Below, piece by piece: positions 25,562 to 33,693 of a stretch of DNA of 64,000 nt; position 1 is the stretch's first letter; every line of letters begins with the position of its first letter. The position numbers and the translations under genes are program-made. Origin of the DNA: Pelomonas asaccharophilus_A (GTDB lineage: Bacteria > Pseudomonadota > Gammaproteobacteria > Burkholderiales > Burkholderiaceae_C); NCBI RefSeq assembly GCF_031458115.1, contig NZ_JAVDXV010000009.1:248001-312000 (forward strand). The letters are read 5' to 3'. The notes beneath the pieces were generated by a model. That model saw nothing but the letters and a program-made list of their open reading frames with translations, ran no database searches and was not told where the DNA came from.

Positions 25562-26524
25562 ATGTTGTCCGGTGTGTTGTTCGCCCTCGCGGCGGGATTG
25601 ATGTGGGGGCTGGTGTTCGTCGCGCCGGTCATGTTGCCGAACTGTCCGCCGGCGCTGCTGACGACGGGCCGCTACCTGGCCTTCGGCCTCATCGCGCTGC
25701 CGCTGGCGCTGATGGACCGCCGCGCGCTGCGCGAGCTGACCCCCGCCGACTGGTGGGAGGCCGCCAAGCTCAGCGCGATCGGCAACTTCCTGTACTACCT
25801 GACGCTGTCGGCCGCCATCCAGCGCGCCGGCGCGCCGCTGCCCACGATGATCATCGGCACGCTGCCGGTGGTCATCGCCGTCTGCGCCAACCACCGCAAT
25901 CGCATGCGCGACGGGCACCTGCCCTGGGCAAAGCTGGCACCGTCGCTGGCGCTGATCGCCGCGGGCCTGGCGCTGGTCAACCGCGATGAGCTGGCCCATC
26001 TGCAGGCCGGCAACGGCGACCTGCGCCGCTATGCCGAAGGCGCGCTGCTGGCCATCGCGGCGGTGGCCTGCTGGACCTGGTATCCGATACGCAACGCCGA
26101 CTGGCTGCGCGCGCATGCGGACCGCAGCCCGCGCGCCTGGGCCACGGCGCAGGGCCTGGTCACCGGGCCCATGGCGCTGGTGGGGCTGCTGGCCGTGGGC
26201 GCCGTCCACCTGGCCGCGCCGGGCACGCTGGTGCCCTCGGGCTATGCCTTCCCGCTGGGTGCGCAGCCGCTGGCCTTCGTGGGCCTGATGCTGGCCATCG
26301 GCCTGCTGTCTTCGTGGCTGGGCACCCTGTGCTGGAACGAGGCCAGCCAGCGGCTGCCAACCTCGCTGTCGGGCCAGCTGATCGTCTTCGAGACGCTGGC
26401 CGCGCTGGCCTATGCCTTCGCATGGAACCAGCGCATGCCGCCGCCGGCGACCATCGCCGGCGTGCTGCTGCTGATCGCCGGCGTGATGTGGGCGCTAAGG
26501 ATCAAGCCCGTCAAACAGGTCTAG
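25562..26524 (+). CDS. DMT-superfamily (EamA) transporter
   Basis: The 320-residue protein has ten predicted membrane spans in the usual two five-span EamA repeats (FALAAGLMWGLVFVAPVML near the start; GLLSSWLGTLCWNEASQRLPTSLSGQLIVFETLAAL in the second half). Such transporters usually export metabolites. It follows glpD on the same strand. Its last 4 bp overlap the stop of the large minus-strand glucanase gene. Substrate unknown. Confidence 0.88.
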   Translation: MLSGVLFALAAGLMWGLVFVAPVMLPNCPPALLTTGRYLAFGLIALPLALMDRRALRELTPADWWEAAKLSAIGNFLYYLTLSAAIQRAGAPLPTMIIGTLPVVIAVCANHRNRMRDGHLPWAKLAPSLALIAAGLALVNRDELAHLQAGNGDLRRYAEGALLAIAAVACWTWYPIRNADWLRAHADRSPRAWATAQGLVTGPMALVGLLAVGAVHLAAPGTLVPSGYAFPLGAQPLAFVGLMLAIGLLSSWLGTLCWNEASQRLPTSLSGQLIVFETLAALAYAFAWNQRMPPPATIAGVLLLIAGVMWALRIKPVKQV

Positions 26525-29415
26525 AAGCCGCTGTTGCCCGGCCCGCGCGTCACGGTCATGCCCCCCGTGTTGCTGATGCCGCCCTGCGCCGCACCGCTGA
26601 CCGTCACGTTCTGCACCGTGATGCTGCCGCCGGACTTGATCTGGATGCCGTAGGTGCCGGCGCCGCTGATCGTCACGCCGTCGAACAGCGCGTTCTGCAC
26701 CTGGCTGGGCCCGCTGATATAGAGGCCCGAGTAGGTGCTGTCCTGGATGAGCAGGTCCTTCACGATGACCGGCGCGGTGATGGCGGACGTGTCGGCGAAC
26801 AGGAACAGCGCGCCGAACTGATCGTTCCAGTTGGGCTCGAAGCCGCCGGTACGCAGCAGCGTGTTGCCGGTGATGCGCGTCGTGCCGCTGAACGGCACCG
26901 GGCTGAAGCGCGAGCTGACCGTGATGCCGGACGACCCCACCACCGTGTCCTGGATGACGTTGTACTCGGCGCGGTTGCCGTTGCCACCGTAGATGCCGAT
27001 GCCGTTGGCCAGCACGGGCGACTGCACGGTGTTGCGCACATAGGCCGAGTTCGTCACCGCCGCACCGCGCGAGTACATGGCAAGCGCGTCGTCGCCGGTG
27101 TTGCGCAGCACGCTCTGGTCCATCACCGTGTTCTGCACATTGGCGTGGAAGTTCACGCCGTCGGCGAAGGTGTTGCGGATGCGCAGGCCCGTGGCGTACA
27201 GGCCGTTGGTGCCGGAGTCGGGCCAGAAGCCCACCTTGGTGTGCTCGAACCACAGGTTCTGCAGCATGGAGCCGGTGCCGAAGTTGCCCTCCAGCGGCGC
27301 ATCGGTCAGCACCGTCTCGTCGGGGTCGCGCATCGTGACCTTGCCCAGCAGCAGCAGGTCGGCCATCTTCAGGTTGCTGCCGGTGGCGTAGAAGCCGCCG
27401 CGGCCGTTGTCGCCGAGCTCCACCGTCGAATGCCAGGGGCCGGCGCCGCGGATGGTGACGCCCGCCACGTTGATGCGCGTGCCCAGCTTGAACGTGCCGG
27501 CCGGCACCCACACCACGCCACCCGTGGGCTGCGCGGCGGCAATGGCCTGCTGGAAGGCGTTGGTCGCATCGCCGCCGCCCGACACCGCGCCATAGCTGGT
27601 GACGGAGAACGCACCGGCCGGCATCGCGTAGGCGGCAGGCACCACCTCGGTCTCGATGAGGTCGATGTCGTAGTAGCTGGCCGTGTTGCCGCTGTCCTTC
27701 TGCAGCTTGAAGACGGTGCCCGCGGGGTAGCTGCTGGCCAGCTTCACGCGCACCTCGTCGTAGAAGTGGCGCGGCGTGCCATCACTGGGAACGCCGCGGA
27801 ACGGGTAGGCGCCGTAGAGCCAGGCGTAGGTGGACGTGAGGTTGAGGTCCTGCACCTTGCTGCCGTTGGCGTAGAGCGCCAGCGTGGCCGATTGCCCGCC
27901 GCCGCCGGCCGAGTCGGGGATGGAGTAGCGCAGCACCAGCGAATTGGTGGGCTGTGTCAGCGTGAAGCTGACCTGGTGGCCGGTGTTGGCGAGCCGCACG
28001 AGGCTGCGGCCGCTGGATTCGGACTGCACGGTGAACGGCGTGCGGCTGGCGGCCAGCACCGTGGCGTTGGTGGACGCCGACTCGGCCTCATACGCCGTCG
28101 TGCGCACGGTGGCGCCACGCGCGGCCTGGGCCAGCTCACCGGGCACGCCGAGGCTGTCGATGCCCACATCCGCGCCGGTGGACGCCGCCTGCAGCGTGAC
28201 CGTGTTGTGGCCCGTGCGCAGCGTCAGCGGCAGGCTCACGGTGGTCCAGCCCGAGTTGGCCGGCAGGCTCACGGTGCCCACGCGGGCGGCGTTGACGTGC
28301 ACGTCCAGCACGCGCGCGCCGCCGCTGCTGTTGCGGTAGCGCAGGCTGGTGGTGGCGCTGCCGTCGGCGGCCATGAACACATTGCGGATGGCGCGCGCGC
28401 CGTTGTTGGAGAAGCCGGCCACATAGCCGCTGCCGTCGAAGCCGGTGATGGACGTCGCCACGCTGGCGCCGCCGGACAGGAACCAGGTCTCGGCCTCGGC
28501 CGGCGTCACGTTGGGGTTGCCCGTGCCGCCGCCGGTGACGGCCGTCACTTCGAGTGCGTCGAGGTTCACGTTGCCGCTGTCGGCCGCCGTGAAGCGGTAG
28601 GCCAGCGTGCGCGCGCCGGGCGCAAGGCTGACGGTGGTGGTCTGCGTGGCCCAGGTGTCCCAGTTGGCCGTGGCCGGCAGCGAGACCTGGCCGCTTGATA
28701 CGCCGTCGATGAACAGCGTCAGCGTCTTGGCCGAGCCCGTGCCGTTGGCATACCGCAGCGCGAGCTGATGGTTGCCTGCGGTCGCGGCCGTCGCGCTGAA
28801 GGCCACCTGTGCGTTGCCCTTGTTGCCATCGGTGAAGCCGCCGACAAAGCCGCTGCCCTGGTAGCCGGTGTGGTCGGTCGCCACCGTCGCACCGCCGCTG
28901 AGCGCGGCGTTCTCGGCCTGCAGGCCGGGCGCTGCGGCGACGGCATCCACGTCCAGCGCATCGAGGTTCACGTTGCCGCTGTCGGCCGCGGTGAAGCGGT
29001 AGGCCACCGTGTGACTGCCGGCGGTCAGCGCGACGGTGGTGGTGTGCACCAGCCAGTCGTTCCACGACGCGGTGGCGGGCAGGCTGACCTGGCCTCTGGA
29101 CACGCCGTCCACATACAGCGTCAGCGTCTTGGCCGAGCCGGTGCCGTTGGCGTAGCGCAGCTTCAGCGTGTGGTTGCCGGCCGCCGCCGCGCTGACCGTG
29201 AAGCTGGTCTGCGCATTGCCCTTGTTGCCGTCCACATAGCCGCCGACGAAGCCGCTGCCGGTGTAGCCGGTGTGGTTGCCGGCCGTCACGGCGCCTCCGC
29301 TCAATGCGGCACTCTCGGCCTGGAAGGTGGCCGCCTGCGCGGCCGTGGCCAGCATCAGGAAGGAGAAAGGCAGGCAGGAAAGAAGGCGGCTCACCGCCGG
29401 TGTCGTCAGGTGCAT
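26521..29415 (-). CDS. GH87-type alpha-1,3-glucanase with CBM repeats
   Basis: The 964-residue secreted enzyme has a signal peptide ending at AQA (about residue 28) and two near-identical CBM6/35-like modules (about 30-155 and 160-285). A third diverged CBM (about 300-425) and a beta-sandwich (YEAESASTNATVL..., 445-600) come next. The C-terminal parallel beta-helix begins at FSVTSYGAVSGGGDATNAFQQAI. Asp752 (in ADGVNFH) and the pair Asp775/Asp776 (in NTGDDALAMYS) have the 23+1 spacing I recall for the GH87 catalytic Asp trio. Such enzymes cut alpha-1,3-glucan or nigeran of fungal walls and biofilms. The ribosome site is GGAG. Confidence 0.78.
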   Translation of the reverse strand: MHLTTPAVSRLLSCLPFSFLMLATAAQAATFQAESAALSGGAVTAGNHTGYTGSGFVGGYVDGNKGNAQTSFTVSAAAAGNHTLKLRYANGTGSAKTLTLYVDGVSRGQVSLPATASWNDWLVHTTTVALTAGSHTVAYRFTAADSGNVNLDALDVDAVAAAPGLQAENAALSGGATVATDHTGYQGSGFVGGFTDGNKGNAQVAFSATAATAGNHQLALRYANGTGSAKTLTLFIDGVSSGQVSLPATANWDTWATQTTTVSLAPGARTLAYRFTAADSGNVNLDALEVTAVTGGGTGNPNVTPAEAETWFLSGGASVATSITGFDGSGYVAGFSNNGARAIRNVFMAADGSATTSLRYRNSSGGARVLDVHVNAARVGTVSLPANSGWTTVSLPLTLRTGHNTVTLQAASTGADVGIDSLGVPGELAQAARGATVRTTAYEAESASTNATVLAASRTPFTVQSESSGRSLVRLANTGHQVSFTLTQPTNSLVLRYSIPDSAGGGGQSATLALYANGSKVQDLNLTSTYAWLYGAYPFRGVPSDGTPRHFYDEVRVKLASSYPAGTVFKLQKDSGNTASYYDIDLIETEVVPAAYAMPAGAFSVTSYGAVSGGGDATNAFQQAIAAAQPTGGVVWVPAGTFKLGTRINVAGVTIRGAGPWHSTVELGDNGRGGFYATGSNLKMADLLLLGKVTMRDPDETVLTDAPLEGNFGTGSMLQNLWFEHTKVGFWPDSGTNGLYATGLRIRNTFADGVNFHANVQNTVMDQSVLRNTGDDALAMYSRGAAVTNSAYVRNTVQSPVLANGIGIYGGNGNRAEYNVIQDTVVGSSGITVSSRFSPVPFSGTTRITGNTLLRTGGFEPNWNDQFGALFLFADTSAITAPVIVKDLLIQDSTYSGLYISGPSQVQNALFDGVTISGAGTYGIQIKSGGSITVQNVTVSGAAQGGISNTGGMTVTRGPGNSGF
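28560..29334 (-). repeat. tandem duplicated CBM modules within the glucanase gene
   Basis: Two modules of about 128 codons are repeated head to tail. Both contain GNKGNAQ, LRYANGTGSAKTLTL, GQVSLPATA and YRFTAADSGNVNLDAL almost unchanged, so this is a recent internal duplication. Confidence 0.8.
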
Positions 29416-29660
29416 CGGTTGTCTCCGTAGTGGTCTTCACGAGACCCGTCTTGCGCGGGTCGAAAACCACTCTAGGAGCGCCGACCGCACTCGCGGCGAT
29501 GCCCTGGCGCGGCGCAAGGCCGCAACCTTCAAAGCTTCAGAACCGCTTCAGGGCGGCTTCGCATTCGCCACAGGGCGCTGACCGCCTCTCATGGGTACTG
29601 GGCCGGCATCGGCGCGGCTGGTAACGCGACCCGGGGAGATTCCCCGATGCGCGCGCCGAC

Positions 29661-30425
29661 TCAGCGGGCGAACACGTCGAACACGCGCTGCCCGTCGAAG
29701 CCATCGGCCTCGCCGCGCTTGCTGTGCCCGCGCGCATTGGCGACGACTCGGGTCTCGCCCACGCGGTAATCGTGGCGGCAATGCAGGTGGCCGTGCACCC
29801 ACAGCTGCGCATGCGGCAGCAGGTCGTCGTCGTTGTTGCAGAAGCTGGCCGTGCCGGGCTGGCGGCCGTAGCGCGGGTCGGCGCTCTTCAGGCTGGGTGC
29901 GAAGTGCGTGACGCAGACGGTGGCGTCCCAGTCGCCCGTGCGCTGCAGCTCCTCGGCCAGCCACGCGCGCTGCTCCAGACCCAGCTTGCGCACGGCATCC
30001 ACGCCGAAGGTCTCGCCAAAGCGCGTGGCCTGCATGACGTTTTGGAAGTAGCCGCCGGCGCGCATCGCGCGCTCGCGGCCTGCCGCGCCAAACGCGTCGA
30101 AGTCGCACCAGCGCGTGCTGCCAACAAAGCGCACACGCCGGCCCTGCGCATCGGGCAGCACGACGGACTCGTCGTCCAGCATGCGCATGCCCAGCGCCGT
30201 CACATGCGCGCGCAAGGCCTCGCGCGCGTCGTCCACGTCACGGCGGTCGAACTCGTGGTTGCCGGGCACGAACAGCAGGGGCACCGGCCAGCCGCGGAAC
30301 AGCTCGAAGCTGCGCCACGTCGTGTCGATGTCGCCGGCCAGGATCAGCAGCTCGGCGCCCGGGGCGGGCACCGGCTGGTAGGACTCCGTCTCCAGGTGAA
30401 GATCGGACAGCAGTTGCAGCTTCAT
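29661..30425 (-). CDS. metallophosphoesterase
   Basis: The 254-residue protein shows the calcineurin-like motif set in order: SDLHLE (residue 7 on), AGDIDTT, GNHEFDRRD, the His motif THFAPS and HGHLHCRHDY. Length and spacing fit a soluble, dimetal phosphoesterase of the YkuE/MPE type with unknown substrate. The 245-bp gap before the glucanase start holds only short inverted repeats (for example GGGGAGATTCCCC near 29634) and that gene's leader. Confidence 0.88.
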   Translation of the reverse strand: MKLQLLSDLHLETESYQPVPAPGAELLILAGDIDTTWRSFELFRGWPVPLLFVPGNHEFDRRDVDDAREALRAHVTALGMRMLDDESVVLPDAQGRRVRFVGSTRWCDFDAFGAAGRERAMRAGGYFQNVMQATRFGETFGVDAVRKLGLEQRAWLAEELQRTGDWDATVCVTHFAPSLKSADPRYGRQPGTASFCNNDDDLLPHAQLWVHGHLHCRHDYRVGETRVVANARGHSKRGEADGFDGQRVFDVFAR

Positions 30426-30479
30426 GATGACCAGTCGGCCCGCGCGCAGCGCCGGGCCTCATCCAGCGGCTGCCGTGGA

Positions 30480-30533
30480 ACCGGCTTTGCCGGGCCACTG
30501 GCAGCGCCCCATCGGGGGGCCGGCGAAGCCGGT
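30480..30533. repeat. large intercistronic hairpin
   Basis: ACCGGCTTTGCC (30480-30491) pairs with GGCGAAGCCGGT (30522-30533), 11 of 12 positions as Watson-Crick pairs plus one G-T. Inner GC-rich segments can extend the stem. It lies between the stop of the UPF0149 gene and the start of the phosphoesterase gene, both on the minus strand, and has no T-run. Confidence 0.55.
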
Positions 30534-30543
30534 ACGGGGGGGC

Positions 30544-31305
30544 TCAATTACTGCCGTGGCAGGTCTTGTACTTGCGTCCCGAGCCACAAGGGCACGGATC
30601 GTTGCGCCCCACCTTGGGCGTGTCGCGCCGGATGGTGTCCACGCGGTAGCGCTCTTCCTCGGTCAGGTCGGCCAGGTCGGCCACCGTGACGACCAGCTCC
30701 TCGATGGCGTCGTCCAGGTCCTTCAGCGGATGCTCGCGGTTCAGCGTGGCGACGACTTCCTTCTCCTCCGGCGTCTCGGCCGGCAGGTGACGGTACAGGC
30801 GCGCCATCGCGGCCGAGATGTCGTCGTTGGGCAGCTCGGCCAGTTCGGGAAAGCACAGCGCCGCATGCTGGAAGCCGGCCACCCAAGGCATCAACGCACG
30901 CGAGATGGGGCCCAGCGCGTCATAGCTGTCGCGCGCGGCACGCTCGTCTTCGGAAGCGTCCTCGGGCAGCGGCTCGGGCTCCTGCTCCTCGTCGACGTCC
31001 AGGATGACGGGGTCGAACCAGCCGTTTTCCACCAGGCCCTTGTTCAGCGCGGCATGGCGGCGCTGGACCAGCTCGGTGATGCGGTCCAGCCAGGTGGCAT
31101 CCACCGACTCGGGCAGCAGGCCGCCGTCGTAGTCGAAGATGTTGGGCAGCCATTCGTCCACGTCGATGAGGCGGGGCTGCACGATGACGCCGCACAGGTA
31201 GCCGTCCAGCATGGAGGCGTCCAGCGGCTGCAGCGGCGCGGGCGTGGCGGCCAGGAGTTCGTCGAGTTCGGCGAACTCGGAATCGGTCAGGTCTTGGGTG
31301 CTCAT
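30544..31305 (-). CDS. UPF0149 protein with C-terminal SEC-C zinc motif
   Basis: The 253-residue protein has a UPF0149 (YgfB/YecA-type) helical domain (SEFAELDELLAA, MLDGYLCGVIVQPRLIDVDEWLPNIF) and ends in a SEC-C motif (GRNDPCPCGSGRKYKTCHG), which binds zinc as in the SecA tail. YecA-type proteins interact with ribosomes or SecB in E. coli. The start at 31305 has AAGGA upstream. The rlmJ gene ends 20 bp before it on the same strand. Confidence 0.88.
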   Translation of the reverse strand: MSTQDLTDSEFAELDELLAATPAPLQPLDASMLDGYLCGVIVQPRLIDVDEWLPNIFDYDGGLLPESVDATWLDRITELVQRRHAALNKGLVENGWFDPVILDVDEEQEPEPLPEDASEDERAARDSYDALGPISRALMPWVAGFQHAALCFPELAELPNDDISAAMARLYRHLPAETPEEKEVVATLNREHPLKDLDDAIEELVVTVADLADLTEEERYRVDTIRRDTPKVGRNDPCPCGSGRKYKTCHGSN

Positions 31306-31325
31306 GGCTCGATTGTCCTTCGGGC

Positions 31326-32180
31326 TCAAACGGCTTTTTGTTCCAGCACGAAGTTCGCACCGTCGTACTGCCCCAGCCGCTCCACCAGCAGCGGCAAACA
31401 CTCGGCCAGTTCGTCGTGCAGCGTGAACGGCGGGTTCACGACCAGCATGCCGCTGCCCATCATGCCGAAACCGCGCTCGTCGGCCTGGGTCACGGTGAGC
31501 CGCGCATGCAGCCAGCCCTTCTTGGCCATGCTGTCGGCGCTGGCCTTCAGGCGCGGCAGCATCTGGGTGGACTCCAGCAACTGCAGCTGCGGATACCAGA
31601 TCATGACGACCGTGTCGGGCGCACGCTCCAGCGCCTCGCGCAGCGCCGCCAGCACCTTGGCGTAGTCGGTCTTGATCTCGTAAGACGGGTCCATCAGCAG
31701 CGCCGCACGTCGCGTGGGCGACGGCAGTTCGCCCTTGATGGCGCTGAAGCCGTCACGGTCGCTGACCTGGGTGTTGGGGCGGCTCTCCAGGTAGCTGCTG
31801 AGGATGCGGTGGTCGGTCGAATGCAACTCATAGACGCGCAACCGGTCGGTCTCGCGCAGCAGGAAGTTGGCGATGGCCGGTGAGCCCGGGTACTGGCGCA
31901 GCTGGCCGTCGGGATTGAAGGCATGCACCAGGCTCATGTAATCGGCCAGCGGCGCGGGCAGGTCCTTGCGGTCGTAGAGCTTGGCGATGCCTTCGCCGTA
32001 CTCGCCCTTCTTCTGCGCGTAGCGGCCCTCTACCGAGTAGCCGCCGGCGCCGGCATGGGTGTCGATCAGCGTGTAGGGCTTGTCCTTTTCGCCCATGTAG
32101 CGCAGCACGCGGGTCAGCACCAGGTGCTTGAGGACATCGGCATGGTTGCCGGCATGGAAGGCGTGGCGATAGGCGAGCAT
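31326..32180 (-). CDS. rlmJ: 23S rRNA m6A2030 methyltransferase RlmJ
   Basis: The 284-residue protein opens with the family's MLAYRHAFHAGNHADVLKHLVL and has the SAM-binding DTHAGAGGYS (near residue 41) and the catalytic DPSYE motif (DPPYE in E. coli). It methylates N6 of A2030 in 23S rRNA. ATG 32180 matches the family start; the longer frame to 32249 has no support. It is divergent from the TetR gene. Confidence 0.95.
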   Translation of the reverse strand: MLAYRHAFHAGNHADVLKHLVLTRVLRYMGEKDKPYTLIDTHAGAGGYSVEGRYAQKKGEYGEGIAKLYDRKDLPAPLADYMSLVHAFNPDGQLRQYPGSPAIANFLLRETDRLRVYELHSTDHRILSSYLESRPNTQVSDRDGFSAIKGELPSPTRRAALLMDPSYEIKTDYAKVLAALREALERAPDTVVMIWYPQLQLLESTQMLPRLKASADSMAKKGWLHARLTVTQADERGFGMMGSGMLVVNPPFTLHDELAECLPLLVERLGQYDGANFVLEQKAV

Positions 32181-32233
32181 GCGTGATTGTCGCCGCCAGC
32201 ATCGCGCCGACCACACCACATGCACCTCGACAC

Positions 32234-32249
32234 TTGACCGATCGGTCAA
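32234..32249. promoter_or_regulatory. TetR operator overlapping the tetR promoter
   Basis: TTGACCGATCGGTCAA is a perfect 16-bp palindrome. TTGACC also serves as a -35 box, with AATAAC (32256-32261) as -10 at 16 bp. Transcription would start near 32268, almost at the regulator's ATG at 32270, so the mRNA may be leaderless. Confidence 0.75.
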
Positions 32250-32269
32250 TTTGCGAATAACATGCCGCC

Positions 32270-32854
32270 ATGCCCCGCGAACGCCATTTCTCCGAGCCCG
32301 AGGTCGTCGACCGGTTGACCGACGTCTTCAGCACCCACGGCTATGCCAGCACCAGCCTGGCCTTGCTGCAGGAGGCGACCGGCCTGGGCAAGCAGAGCCT
32401 CTACAACACCTTCGGCGACAAGCAGGCCATGTACCTGCAGGCCATCGACTGTGCGGTGCAGCGCTCGGCCGGCATGGCCGCAGCGATGGCGGCAGCGCCC
32501 CACGGACGTGGCGCGCTGGACGCCTTCTTCGCCGCCATGGCCGACACCTGCGCCAGCGCTGATCCGGCCCGGCACAACTGCATCGTCACCAGCGGCCTGC
32601 TGGAGGGCGTGCAGGAAGCCGCTTTGACCGCTGCGCTGACGGCTCGCTGGCACGCCACCCATGAATTGCTGCGCGCCGCGGTGGAGCGCGGCCAGCGCGA
32701 CGGCTCCATTGCCAGCCAGGCGCCCACCGCAGATCTGGCCGAGCTGTTGATGGCCTTGATCAGCGGCCTGCGCGTGGCCGCCCGCGCCGGGCGCAGCCGC
32801 GTGCAGATGGAACGCCTGGTGGCGCTGTCACTGGCCGCGCTGGATCACCCCTGA
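32270..32854 (+). CDS. TetR/AcrR family repressor
   Basis: The 194-residue protein has the TetR helix-turn-helix at residues 10-55 (VVDRLTDVFSTHGYASTSLALLQEATGLGKQSLYNTFGDKQAMY) and an all-helical ligand domain resembling TetR_C_33-type proteins. The palindrome over its own promoter and a near copy before the SDR gene point to control of both. It probably senses a small toxic organic compound that the SDR acts on; this is inference. An intrinsic terminator follows. Confidence 0.92.
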   Translation: MPRERHFSEPEVVDRLTDVFSTHGYASTSLALLQEATGLGKQSLYNTFGDKQAMYLQAIDCAVQRSAGMAAAMAAAPHGRGALDAFFAAMADTCASADPARHNCIVTSGLLEGVQEAALTAALTARWHATHELLRAAVERGQRDGSIASQAPTADLAELLMALISGLRVAARAGRSRVQMERLVALSLAALDHP

Positions 32855-32880
32855 CACCACAACCCCTCACTTCCCCTCCC

Positions 32881-32901
32881 GGCCGCCGACGCGGCCTTTT
32901 T
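32881..32901 (+). terminator. intrinsic terminator after the TetR gene
   Basis: GGCCGC and GCGGCC form a 6-bp GC-only stem around CGAC, followed by TTTTT. It lies 27 bp past the stop of the TetR gene. Confidence 0.8.
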
Positions 32902-32912
32902 CACCCACGTTT

Positions 32913-32929
32913 TTGACCAATCGGTCCAA
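32913..32929. promoter_or_regulatory. second TetR operator-like site, before the SDR gene
   Basis: TTGACCAATCGGTCCAA is an imperfect palindrome that matches the tetR operator at 11 of 12 core bases (GACCAATCGGTC against GACCGATCGGTC). It touches the AAGGAG ribosome site of the SDR gene, so bound repressor would block the start of its transcript. Confidence 0.65.
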
Positions 32930-32939
32930 GGAGTACTTC

Positions 32940-33689
32940 ATGACCCATCCCCTGCAAGGCAAGATCGCCCTCGTCACCGGCGCGTCGCGCGGCATTGGCG
33001 CGGCCATCGCGCGGCGGCTGGCCGCCGACGGCGCCGAGCTGGTGCTGCACTACGGCGCCGGCCGCAACGAGGCCCAGGCGCTCGCCGCCGCGCTGCGCGA
33101 CACCGGCACCACCGTGCACCTGCTGCAGGCGGACCTGGCCGCCGCGGACGGCGGGCAGCAACTGGTGGCGGGCCTCGCGGCGCTGAAGCTGCCGCGCATC
33201 GACATCCTGGTCAACAACGCCGGCATCGCGGTGTTCGCCGGGCTGGCCGACACCCGCGCCGACGACTTCGAGCGCCTGGTCAACGTCAACATGCGCAGCC
33301 TGTTCTTCATCGCGCAGGGCGTGGTGCCACTGATGCCGGCGGGCGGGCGCGTCATCAACATCGGCACCGCCGCCACCCGCATCGCCTTCCCGGGCATCAC
33401 CGCGTACTCGGGCAGCAAGGGCTTCGTCGACGCGCTGACGCTGCAGCTGGCCGCCGAGCTGGGCCCTAAGGGCATCACGGCCAACGTGGTGGCGCCCGGC
33501 GCCATCGAAACGCGCATGAGCGGCTGGATCAACGAGCCGGGTGGCAAGGAGACGCTGGCGCAGGTGCAGGCGCTGCCGGGCGTGGGCCAGCCCGAGCATG
33601 TCGCTGGCGTGGTCAGCTTCCTGGCCGGGCCCGACGGCGCCTGGACCACCGGCCAGGTCATCGATGCCAGCGGCGGCACCAAGCTCTGA
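32940..33689 (+). CDS. short-chain dehydrogenase/reductase
   Basis: The 249-residue SDR has the cofactor motif TGASRGIG (residues 14-21), NNAG (near 96), and the catalytic YSGSK with Tyr156 and Lys160. The usual catalytic Ser, 13 residues before the Tyr, is Thr143 here (NIGTAAT). The end VIDASGGTKL is typical of FabG-like members. It is probably an NAD(P)-dependent oxidoreductase of unknown substrate. AAGGAG sits 6 bp before the ATG. A TetR operator copy lies just upstream. Confidence 0.92.
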   Translation: MTHPLQGKIALVTGASRGIGAAIARRLAADGAELVLHYGAGRNEAQALAAALRDTGTTVHLLQADLAAADGGQQLVAGLAALKLPRIDILVNNAGIAVFAGLADTRADDFERLVNVNMRSLFFIAQGVVPLMPAGGRVINIGTAATRIAFPGITAYSGSKGFVDALTLQLAAELGPKGITANVVAPGAIETRMSGWINEPGGKETLAQVQALPGVGQPEHVAGVVSFLAGPDGAWTTGQVIDASGGTKL

Positions 33690-33693
33690 CGAC

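Noticed and set aside
26314..28698. 794-codon plus-strand frame
   Set aside because: It is antisense to the glucanase gene, has no recognisable motif, and starts inside the EamA gene.
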